Source of the DNA: Candidatus Sungiibacteriota bacterium
GTDB lineage: Bacteria; Patescibacteriota; Minisyncoccia; Sungbacterales; JACQCQ01
Length of the DNA: 5,675 bases
Assembly (NCBI GenBank): GCA_016181565.1
Contig: JACOZA010000042.1
Location: forward strand, 1-5,675
Direction: 5' to 3'
The position numbers and the translations under genes were made by a program. This document shows positions 1 to 4,602 of this stretch, one piece after another. The notes under the pieces were generated by a model that searched no databases, had not been told where the DNA came from, and saw nothing but the letters and a program-made list of their open reading frames with translations. Every line of letters starts with the position of its first letter. The stretch's first letter is position 1.

Positions 1-23
1 CACTCACGTGTTGCCTCGGTCAT
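1..23 (-). CDS. Start of a divergent gene (5' fragment, seven codons)
   Basis: Only the first 23 bases of this minus-strand gene are in the window. An ATG at 23-21 opens a frame reading MTEATRE, which runs off the left edge. The call depends on its upstream signals rather than on the peptide: a full anti-Shine-Dalgarno match ends three bases before the ATG, and a TTGACA-17-TATAGA promoter lies just upstream. The product cannot be identified from seven residues. It is transcribed away from the toxin-antitoxin pair, and the two promoters share about 125 bases of AT-rich DNA, so common regulation is possible but not shown. Confidence 0.6.
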
Positions 24-26
24 GGC

Positions 27-34
27 TCACCTCC
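27..34 (-). promoter_or_regulatory. Ribosome binding site of the divergent gene
   Basis: On the minus strand this reads GGAGGTGA, an eight-base perfect complement of the usual 16S rRNA 3' end. The ATG at 23-21 follows three bases after it (six after the GGAGG core). This is by far the strongest Shine-Dalgarno site in the window and fixes the start of the left-edge gene. Confidence 0.75.
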
Positions 35-53
35 CAAGAAGATTTGTACAAGT

Positions 54-82
54 TCTATATCACTAAACTGCAATGCTGTCAA
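54..82 (-). promoter_or_regulatory. Sigma-70-type promoter of the divergent gene
   Basis: Read on the minus strand, TTGACA (82-77) is followed by a 17-base spacer and TATAGA (59-54). The -35 box is perfect, the -10 matches four of six consensus bases and the spacing is optimal. The predicted transcription start falls near position 47, giving a leader of roughly 24 bases that contains the strong ribosome binding site. An eight-base palindrome, TTGTACAA (44-51), sits on the predicted start point. It includes TGTACA, the core I recall for YefM-YoeB operators, but a hexamer in this window can easily occur by chance. Confidence 0.65.
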
Positions 83-207
83 CGCTAATAGGATATATTC
101 AATATTTAGCTTTTTAAGTAAAACCCAATACAATAGGTTCTGATACTCTCCAGCTGACGACCAATCAATGCTAAAACGGCAGAATTGTCGGCTAGGGCCG
201 CCTTGAA

Positions 208-236
208 TTGACAGTAAGTTAATCTTAAGATAAACT
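208..236 (+). promoter_or_regulatory. Promoter of the toxin-antitoxin operon
   Basis: TTGACA (208-213) is followed by a 17-base spacer and TAAACT (231-236), which matches four of six -10 consensus bases. The start point would be about 243-244, only two or three bases before the antitoxin ATG at 246. The transcript would therefore be leaderless or nearly so, which fits the absence of any Shine-Dalgarno-like sequence before that ATG. The promoter overlaps the palindrome at 215-238. Confidence 0.6.
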
Positions 237-238
237 TA
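215..238. promoter_or_regulatory. Candidate autoregulatory operator: 24-bp palindrome over the promoter
   Basis: The left half TAAGTTAATCTT is the reverse complement of the right half except at one pair (221/232), so 11 of 12 pairs match. It begins one base after the -35 box and ends two bases after the -10 box, so a bound protein would block RNA polymerase. Phd/YefM antitoxins, alone and with their toxin, typically repress their own operon through palindromes at the promoter, and this is the best such site here. Binding is inferred; the symmetry and position are directly visible. Confidence 0.6.
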
Positions 239-245
239 TTTTATT

Positions 246-488
246 ATGGCAACAATCATTGGACTCAAGCAGCTTCGGGAGAATGTAGAAAAATACGTTT
301 CCGAGGTGAATAAGGGAAAGTCGTTTACGGTAGTCAGAAAGTCAAAACCCGTGTTTCGCATCGTGCCTCCTGACGAGGATGACTCGGCGTGGGAGACGGT
401 AGTCGATTTTACCGAGTTCTATAAAGACGGGATTCCCGCCCGAGACCTGTTAAAGCGGCTTCGCTCTCTCAATGCCAGATCTCAATAA
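246..488 (+). CDS. Antitoxin of the Phd/YefM family
   Basis: An 80-residue protein, typical in length for Phd/YefM antitoxins. The N-terminal half carries the family pattern: a short strand (ATIIGLKQLREN, residues 2-13), a helix with VEKYVSEVNKG (14-24), then FTVVRKSKPVFRIVPP (27-42), resembling the usual 'v.Itr.gkpva.lvp' strand. This half normally dimerises and binds operator DNA. The C-terminal half (about 48-80, with FYKDGIPARDLLKRLRSLN) is charged and helix-prone, as expected for the segment that wraps around the toxin. Its last 17 bases overlap the toxin gene, the usual antitoxin-first layout with translational coupling. No Shine-Dalgarno precedes the ATG; the promoter suggests a near-leaderless mRNA. 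The family call is by motif reading, without a profile search. Confidence 0.82.
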   Translation: MATIIGLKQLRENVEKYVSEVNKGKSFTVVRKSKPVFRIVPPDEDDSAWETVVDFTEFYKDGIPARDLLKRLRSLNARSQ

Positions 489-711
489 GCAGCTTAGAAA
501 GTTCTCTCCTAAAGAAAGATTTGAGGCAGAACGTCTCGTCTCAAGAATTGCCAGTCGAAATCTCGCCGGTCTTGATTGTAAAAAACTGAAAGGATATAGG
601 AGTCTCTTTCGGGTGCGCAAGGGCTCTATTCGCATCATCTTCGAATTCCGTGATAAAGGGGCAAATATTTTAAGCATCGAGCGGCGCAGAGAAGATACGT
701 ATAAACTCTAA
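472..711 (+). CDS. Toxin of the RelE/ParE superfamily
   Basis: A 79-residue basic protein starting inside the antitoxin gene (17-base overlap, different frame). It shows the RelE/ParE pattern: N-terminal helices (about residues 3-30), then KKLKGYRSLFRVRKGSIRIIFEF (37-59), matching the family's 'L.g.g.yRiRvGdyRiiye', and finally SIERRREDTYKL (68-79). Arg47, Arg49, Arg54, the Arg71-73 cluster and Tyr77 occupy positions where RelE-like mRNA interferases keep basic residues and a C-terminal Tyr. This points to ribosome-dependent mRNA cleavage rather than ParE-type gyrase inhibition, but that is inference. No clear ribosome binding site precedes its ATG, consistent with coupling to antitoxin translation. 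It appears intact. Confidence 0.82.
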   Translation: MPDLNKQLRKFSPKERFEAERLVSRIASRNLAGLDCKKLKGYRSLFRVRKGSIRIIFEFRDKGANILSIERRREDTYKL

Positions 712-733
712 CGAGTCTCTTTGTTATTTGAGT

Positions 734-779
734 GCCCCGTGGTCTCTTGCCCGTTAGGAATCAATATGTCTAACGGGGC
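734..779 (+). terminator. Hairpin region after the toxin gene; weak terminator or attenuator
   Basis: CCCGTTAG (750-757) pairs perfectly with CTAACGGG (770-777), giving an eight-base stem with a 12-base loop. The downstream run is only moderately T-rich (TTAATACTCTTATT), so a classical terminator is doubtful. A second upstream segment, GCCCCGT (734-740), can pair instead with ACGGGGC (773-779), so two 5' arms compete for one 3' arm. The element lies 22 bases after the toxin stop and ends 60 bases before the aminopeptidase ATG. It may end the toxin-antitoxin transcript or tune read-through into the next gene. Confidence 0.4.
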
Positions 780-839
780 TTAATACTCTTATTGATCCAT
801 ACGGCAGCTGCTGCTAAGGTACCATTGCCCAATAAGCCC

Positions 840-3434
840 ATGCCGAAAATCAAACAACTCTTAGATGTTCGTCTGCCGGCCCATGCAGCGCCGGAACGTT
901 ACCGGATCATGCTGCATCCGGATTTTAAAGCATTCGCGTTTCGGGGCGAGGAGACAATTTACCTCACTCTCGCCAAGCCAACCAGTGAGATTCTTTTGCA
1001 TGCCAAAGATTTGAAAATCCGAAACGTCATCTATCGATCGGGCCAGAAAACTATCCCCGCCAAGAAAATATCTTATAGCCGCGGGGCGGAGACAGCCAGT
1101 TTTCTATTTCCCGGCACCCTTCCCAAAGGCAAAGGAGAGCTCGATCTTCAATTTGAGGGAAAGCTTACCGAAAACATGCAAGGATTTTACCGCAGTCGCT
1201 ATCATGTGGCCGGCGAAGAAAAATACATCGCCACGACCCAGTTTGAGTCAACCGATGCCCGTAGAGCCTTCCCGTGTTTTGACGAGCCGTCGCAGAAAGC
1301 CGTCTTTGACGTGACGCTTATTGTTCCCAAGAATCATACGGCGATTTCAAACACCATTGAGACGGATGTAAAGGAACACGGGGGAGGATATAAGGCCGTG
1401 CGTTTTCTCCCGACGCCAAAGATGTCGACCTATCTTTTGGCGTTTATTGCCGGTGAGTTCGATTTTGTCGAGACTAAAACCCAAGAAGGAATCCTGGTGC
1501 GTGTTTTTGTGACTCGAGGCAAAAAAGAGCAGGCCAAGTTTGCTTTGGATGTCGCGGCGAGGACTCTCTCGTTTTATACCAAATATTTCGGCATTCCCTA
1601 TCCCTTGCCGGTGCTGGATATGATTGCCATCCCGGATTTTGCCGCGGGCGCCATGGAGAATTGGGGGGCGGTGACCTATCGCGAAACGGCGCTCCTGGTT
1701 GATCCAGAAAACACCGCCACGGCGAATAAGCAGTGGGTGGCCCTCGTCATCGCGCATGAACTGGCGCACCAATGGTTCGGGAATTTGGTGACCATGGAGT
1801 GGTGGACTCACTTGTGGTTAAACGAGGGCTTCGCTTCATATATCGAATATCTGGCGGTTGACCACATCTTTCCGGAGTGGGACATCTGGACGCAGTTTGT
1901 CTACCAGGATCTGGGCGCGGCCTTGAGTTTGGACGCCTTGCGGCACACCCATCCCATTGAAGTCGAGGTTCATCATCCCGATGAAATCGGAGAGATTTTC
2001 GACGCGGTCAGTTATCAAAAAGGAGCTTCAATTATTCGCATGCTCGCGGACTACTTGGGCGAAGCAAATTTCAGAAAGGGGCTGAATCACTATCTGACCA
2101 AACATCAATATGCTAACGCCGAGACCAACGATCTCTGGCTGGCGTTTGAGCATGTCTCGGGGCGTCCCGTGCAAAAAATCATGCAAAACTGGACGAGGGG
2201 AGGCGGGTACCCCGTCATTACAGTGCAAGAGAAGCAAAAAGGATTAGAACTTCGTCAGTCGAGATTTTATTCGAGCGCCTTATCGAAAAAGGCATCGAAG
2301 GACAAAACGCTCTGGTCTATCCCTGTGAGTTTTAGACGCCAGTCATCGCAGAGGGTGGAAAAAACGTTATTGAATGCCAAATCAAAAATTATTTCTCTGC
2401 GGTTGAAAAAGGATGAATGGGTGAAGTTTAACTACGGCCTCGCGGGAGTCTACCGCGTGGATTATCCGATGCCGCTGCTTGCTGCTTTGGAGAGGGGAGT
2501 TTCAGGCGGCCAATTGGCGCCGCGCGATCGGCTTTCGCTCGAGAACGACGCCTTCGCTTTGGCTGAAGCCGGGGGCCTTCCGACCTATGCCGCTTTGGCG
2601 CTTTGCGGGGCCTACAAAAACGAGACCGATTATACCGTGTGGGCGGACATGGCGGCCCATCTGGCAAAATTGGAGCTGCTGCTGGCAAATCAAAAGTGCC
2701 TCGGCGCTTATAAAAAGTACGCGCTCGAAATTTTCGCGGGTATCGCCGGGCGTCTGGGCTGGCAGAAGCGGCCCAGAGAGACCCATACCGACACCTTGCT
2801 CCGCAGCCTCGCACTTTTTAATGCCGGGAGTTACGGCGATGCTAAAATCGTCTATGAAGCCCAAAAGCGCTTCCAACTTTTGGGCTCAAAGAAAAATAAG
2901 ATTCCCGCCGATCTTCGGTCCGTGGTCTACGGCTTGGTTGCCGAGAATGGGGCCGTCCCGGAATACGAAAAATTGATGACGCGATATAGACATGAGTCTT
3001 TGCAGGAAGAAAAAAATCGACTGGGGAGAGCTCTGGGGCGGTTCCGTTCAAAAAAGTTGCTCTCACGAACTCTCCGTTTCGCTTTGTCGCGAGATGTCCG
3101 AGCGCAGGATGCAGACGACGTCATCGGGGCGGTATTCGCCAATCCCCGAGGGAGAGACCTGGCATGGAACTTTGTTACATCCCACTGGCGGTTGATTGTT
3201 AAGCGCTACGGTCACGGCGGGCACACCTTGCGCTATTTTGTCCAGCCCGCCGCCGTCTTTACGACCGAAGCCAAAGCCCAGGAGATTCAGCGTTTCTTCA
3301 AAACGCACGAAGCTCCCGGAGCGTCGCGGTCGGTTTTACAAGTCATCGAACGGGTGCGCTCCCATGCCGCTTGGCTGCGGCGCGACGGCGAGAGCATCGC
3401 CAAATGGCTGGAGCATAGAAGCTCTCGACTTTAG
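840..3434 (+). CDS. M1-family zinc aminopeptidase (ERAP1/PSA/tricorn-factor type)
   Basis: An 864-residue gluzincin aminopeptidase that removes N-terminal residues from peptides. With no signal peptide or membrane segment, it is probably cytoplasmic and acts in peptide recycling. The N-terminal beta domain (about 10-205) holds QFE (134-136) and DARRAFPCFDEP (139-150). The thermolysin-like domain (about 210-445) has GAMEN (270-274, binds the substrate N-terminus), HELAH (306-310) and Glu329 completing the HEXXH-X18-E zinc site, and Tyr392 in SYQKGA, the transition-state Tyr. A beta-sandwich ends near GVYRVDY (536-542). The rest is the helical ERAP1-like domain, entered by the LxxxDRLSLENDAFALAEAG-like segment. 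Length is normal and the active site complete. ATG 840 is preferred because family similarity starts at LPAHAAPERY; a TTG at 792 in frame would add 16 residues, and neither has a good Shine-Dalgarno. One oddity: WTRGGGYP (451-458) has Gly where relatives usually have Gln. It is transcribed with the toxin-antitoxin pair's strand and may have its own unseen promoter. Confidence 0.95.
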   Translation: MPKIKQLLDVRLPAHAAPERYRIMLHPDFKAFAFRGEETIYLTLAKPTSEILLHAKDLKIRNVIYRSGQKTIPAKKISYSRGAETASFLFPGTLPKGKGELDLQFEGKLTENMQGFYRSRYHVAGEEKYIATTQFESTDARRAFPCFDEPSQKAVFDVTLIVPKNHTAISNTIETDVKEHGGGYKAVRFLPTPKMSTYLLAFIAGEFDFVETKTQEGILVRVFVTRGKKEQAKFALDVAARTLSFYTKYFGIPYPLPVLDMIAIPDFAAGAMENWGAVTYRETALLVDPENTATANKQWVALVIAHELAHQWFGNLVTMEWWTHLWLNEGFASYIEYLAVDHIFPEWDIWTQFVYQDLGAALSLDALRHTHPIEVEVHHPDEIGEIFDAVSYQKGASIIRMLADYLGEANFRKGLNHYLTKHQYANAETNDLWLAFEHVSGRPVQKIMQNWTRGGGYPVITVQEKQKGLELRQSRFYSSALSKKASKDKTLWSIPVSFRRQSSQRVEKTLLNAKSKIISLRLKKDEWVKFNYGLAGVYRVDYPMPLLAALERGVSGGQLAPRDRLSLENDAFALAEAGGLPTYAALALCGAYKNETDYTVWADMAAHLAKLELLLANQKCLGAYKKYALEIFAGIAGRLGWQKRPRETHTDTLLRSLALFNAGSYGDAKIVYEAQKRFQLLGSKKNKIPADLRSVVYGLVAENGAVPEYEKLMTRYRHESLQEEKNRLGRALGRFRSKKLLSRTLRFALSRDVRAQDADDVIGAVFANPRGRDLAWNFVTSHWRLIVKRYGHGGHTLRYFVQPAAVFTTEAKAQEIQRFFKTHEAPGASRSVLQVIERVRSHAAWLRRDGESIAKWLEHRSSRL

Positions 3435-3468
3435 ACCAGGAGAACCTTAAATACATGTCTCTCTTATC

Positions 3469-3507
3469 AAAAAACATCAGCCGCGTTAAACGCGGCTGAT
3501 GTTTTTT
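3469..3507. terminator. Strong intrinsic terminator after the aminopeptidase gene
   Basis: A perfect stem of 17-18 pairs: AAAAAACATCAGCCGCG (3469-3485) against CGCGGCTGATGTTTTTT (3491-3507), with a TTAAA loop that can close by one more pair. The GC-rich core, the six-T tail on the plus strand and the position 35 bases after the stop codon mark a Rho-independent terminator. The A-run on the left gives it a T-tail on the minus strand too, so it could work in both directions. Confidence 0.92.
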
Positions 3508-3543
3508 GGTCGCTGGCGGCTGGCTCGCTACGTGGTTTCTCCG

Positions 3544-3580
3544 TATAATGATCTGATGAAGACGAGTTTTTCGTTATAAT
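3544..3580 (+). promoter_or_regulatory. Two candidate -10 boxes ahead of the membrane-protein gene
   Basis: Two perfect TATAAT hexamers lie at 3544-3549 and 3575-3580, just after the terminator and before an otherwise promoterless gene. Neither has a convincing -35 box: 16 bases before the second is CTGATG, sharing three of six consensus positions. If either is used, the transcript has a leader of roughly 190-230 bases containing the foldable segment at 3613-3689 and the palindrome at 3741-3764. Confidence 0.35.
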
Positions 3581-3612
3581 ATGGCCGATTACTAAAACGA
3601 ATGCTAGAGGAA

Positions 3613-3689
3613 TGCTTCTACGCTCGCCATCGTTAGTTGAACTGCTGCTACTCGGGATTGATCCCGTTGGAAGCCGCGAGCGCGAAGCA
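3613..3689 (+). other. Foldable non-coding segment, possible structured leader
   Basis: TGCTTC (3613-3618) pairs with GAAGCA (3684-3689), and CGCTCGC (3621-3627) with GCGAGCG (3676-3682), leaving a small internal loop. These 13 pairs enclose about 48 bases that contain a second hairpin, CGGGA-TTGA-TCCCG (3653-3666). The same arrangement can form in the RNA of either strand. It matches no riboswitch, T-box, tRNA, 6S or SRP RNA that I recognise. On the plus strand it would lie in the untranslated leader of the gene at 3778. TGCTTCTA recurs at 3765-3772, next to that start codon, so the GAAGCA arm has an alternative partner there. Confidence 0.3.
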
Positions 3690-3740
3690 AATTAAAGCAG
3701 GGATAGCATGAAGAGAGCAAAATTAACGTTGAATTATTGC

Positions 3741-3764
3741 GACCTGCCTGCCAGCAGGCAGGTC
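3741..3764. repeat. 24-bp CCTGCC/GGCAGG palindrome
   Basis: GACCTGCCTGC (3741-3751) and its exact reverse complement GCAGGCAGGTC (3754-3764) flank a two-base CA centre. Palindromes built on CCTGCC/GGCAGG are, to my knowledge, scattered in many copies through Parcubacteria-like genomes, where they also intrude into reading frames as PAGRQAG-like peptides. Only one copy is in this window. Here it ends 13 bases before the ATG at 3778 and would form a strong hairpin in the leader. There is no T-tail, so it is unlikely to be a terminator. Confidence 0.7.
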
Positions 3765-3777
3765 TGCTTCTAACGAG

Positions 3778-4290
3778 ATGGATATCTTCGCCCACGCTCT
3801 CTGGTCGGGAGCGATTTATAACAAAAAACGGGTTTGGTGGGCGGTATTCTTTGGCATCGCTCCCGATTTATTTTCATTCGGCGTTTTCATCGTCGCCCAT
3901 GTGCTGACCAGTGGTTTTACGCCGATCGCCTTTGACCACGGCGATGTCCCGCGGCCGGAGTTGGTACCGCAATATGTCCATGCCCTCTACAATGTCTCGC
4001 ATAGTCTGATTGTTTGGGCGGTGTTATTTGCCATCGGCTGGTTCTATTTCCAACGTCTCCCCTGGGAGTTTACCGCCTGGGGATTGCACATTCTGATTGA
4101 CATCCCCACGCACTCGACCGCCTTCTTCCCCACGCCTTTCCTCTGGCCTCTGCCCCAGCCGTTTTTTGTCAACGGTGTTTCTTGGGCGACGCCCTGGTTT
4201 ATGCTTATAAATTACGGGGCGATTGCCGTGGTTTACGGGGCGCTCTATTGGCAGCATGCCCGAAAGAAAAAGGTCTCATCTGCGGCATAA
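3778..4290 (+). CDS. YdjM-like (DUF457-type) membrane protein, predicted metal-dependent hydrolase
   Basis: A 170-residue integral membrane protein. Hydrophobic stretches lie at about 19-43, 75-91, 98-110 and 138-158, and a basic HARKKK tail (160-165) suggests a cytoplasmic C-terminus. Polar residues that look like metal ligands are embedded in or beside them: His6 in DIFAHALW, the GIAPD motif (26-30) with Asp30, His75 in SHSL, and HILIDIPTH (104-112) with His104, Asp108 and His112. This His/Asp layout is what I associate with the YdjM/DUF457 family, called membrane-bound metal-dependent hydrolases without a well-established substrate. Start: the ATG begins the conserved DxFAHAL segment; no clear Shine-Dalgarno is present, and a strong hairpin (3741-3764) lies just upstream. 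It stands alone between two terminators. The family call is by motif; the reaction is unknown. Confidence 0.75.
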   Translation: MDIFAHALWSGAIYNKKRVWWAVFFGIAPDLFSFGVFIVAHVLTSGFTPIAFDHGDVPRPELVPQYVHALYNVSHSLIVWAVLFAIGWFYFQRLPWEFTAWGLHILIDIPTHSTAFFPTPFLWPLPQPFFVNGVSWATPWFMLINYGAIAVVYGALYWQHARKKKVSSAA

Positions 4291-4324
4291 GGCCGCTGGC
4301 CTAAAATCAGAGGGGAGCGTTTCG

Positions 4325-4402
4325 CTATCTATTTATAATTGGTCTGCCGCTCCAATTCCAATGACTAGGATTAATGTAATGCCAGGTTTTCATTTTTTTC
4401 AT
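4325..4402 (-). CDS. Possible 25-codon micro-ORF
   Basis: On the minus strand GAGG is followed after five bases by an ATG (4402-4400) and an open frame to TAG at 4327-4325. It begins MKKMKTWHYINP and ends SGRPIINR: basic, with three tryptophans and no family I recognise. The start context is better than that of most genes here, which is the only positive evidence. One fewer A in the AAAA run at 4390-4387 would instead give MKKMK followed by a hydrophobic stretch, PGITLILVIGIGAADQL, so it could be the decayed start of a membrane or secreted peptide. It may well be chance. Confidence 0.15.
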   Translation of the reverse strand: MKKMKTWHYINPSHWNWSGRPIINR

Positions 4403-4427
4403 TGTTTCCTCAATGTTTTCTCAATTT

Positions 4428-4465
4428 GTGTACTCATTCTACGCTATAGCGTAGAATGAGTACAC
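4428..4465. repeat. 38-bp perfect palindrome
   Basis: GTGTACTCATTCTACGCTA (4428-4446) is followed with no gap by its exact reverse complement (4447-4465), giving 19 of 19 matching pairs. The symmetry stops abruptly at both ends. The RNA would form a long hairpin with a minimal loop. There is no T-run on the plus-strand side, but the left flank gives an A-rich run after it on the minus strand, so it does not look like an intrinsic terminator. It could be a dispersed palindromic repeat, a dimeric protein-binding site, or a fold-back event; one copy in the window cannot decide. Confidence 0.85.
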
Positions 4466-4549
4466 TTCGCGCTTTACTTTATTTGATTCTAGGCACGAGA
4501 GTAGAGAAATGCCGAAAGCAAAATTCCCCTCGGTCTCATAGCGAGCCCG

Positions 4550-4582
4550 CAAAAACGCCCGCGTCTGACGCGGGCGTTTTTG
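4550..4582. terminator. Bidirectional terminator between convergent genes
   Basis: CAAAAACGCCCGCG (4550-4563) pairs with CGCGGGCGTTTTTG (4569-4582) around a TCTGA loop, a 14-pair stem with a GC-rich core. Read on the minus strand it ends in five Ts and lies 20 bases after the stop codon of the surface-protein gene, so that gene is its main client. The A/T ends are symmetrical, so it would also stop plus-strand transcription coming from the membrane-protein gene. Confidence 0.9.
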
Positions 4583-4602
4583 TTGTTGGCTGTCTTCAAT
4601 GC

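Larger units (their letters stand above)
4291..4602. other. Convergent intergenic region with palindromes
   Basis: This 312-base stretch separates two genes that point at each other. From left to right it holds a weak five-pair hairpin AGGCC-GCT-GGCCT (4290-4302) touching the stop codon, a T-rich tract (4387-4427), the 38-bp palindrome (4428-4465), and the terminator (4550-4582). A micro-ORF on the minus strand (4325-4402) is possible. I see no convincing terminator close behind the membrane-protein gene, so its transcript may run to the shared terminator at 4550-4582. No RNA gene or mobile element is recognisable. Confidence 0.6.

Noticed and set aside
84..110. Imperfect AT-rich inverted repeat GCTAA...TTAGC between the divergent promoters
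   Set aside because: Five paired bases with a long loop in AT-rich DNA are expected by chance. The palindrome at 215-238 is far stronger.
189..200. CGGC-TAGG-GCCG mini-hairpin upstream of the toxin-antitoxin promoter
   Set aside because: The four-pair stem does not extend and has no link to a recognised element.
2428..2976. Several long open frames on both strands inside the aminopeptidase gene
   Set aside because: They are shadows of a GC-richer part of a clearly intact gene. Their translations are compositionally odd (Arg/Pro-rich) and lack domains.
3651..3668. CGGGA-TTGA-TCCCG hairpin considered as a tRNA T-arm
   Set aside because: The loop is not a seven-base TTC-type loop, and no acceptor, anticodon or D-arm can be built around it.
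3604..3795. A 63-codon minus-strand open frame
   Set aside because: It includes the translated CCTGCC palindrome (PACWQAG), which is an intergenic repeat signature, and it begins inside the membrane-protein gene. There is no upstream signal on that strand.
4290..4320. Small hairpins AGGCC-GCT-GGCCT and AGCG-TTT-CGCT after the membrane-protein gene as a terminator
   Set aside because: The stems are only four or five pairs and no T-run follows. The convincing terminator is at 4550-4582.
4223..4459. A 78-codon plus-strand open frame overlapping the end of the membrane-protein gene
   Set aside because: The first third is an out-of-frame copy of a real gene, and the remainder runs through T-rich intergenic DNA and into the palindrome. 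There is no ribosome binding site.
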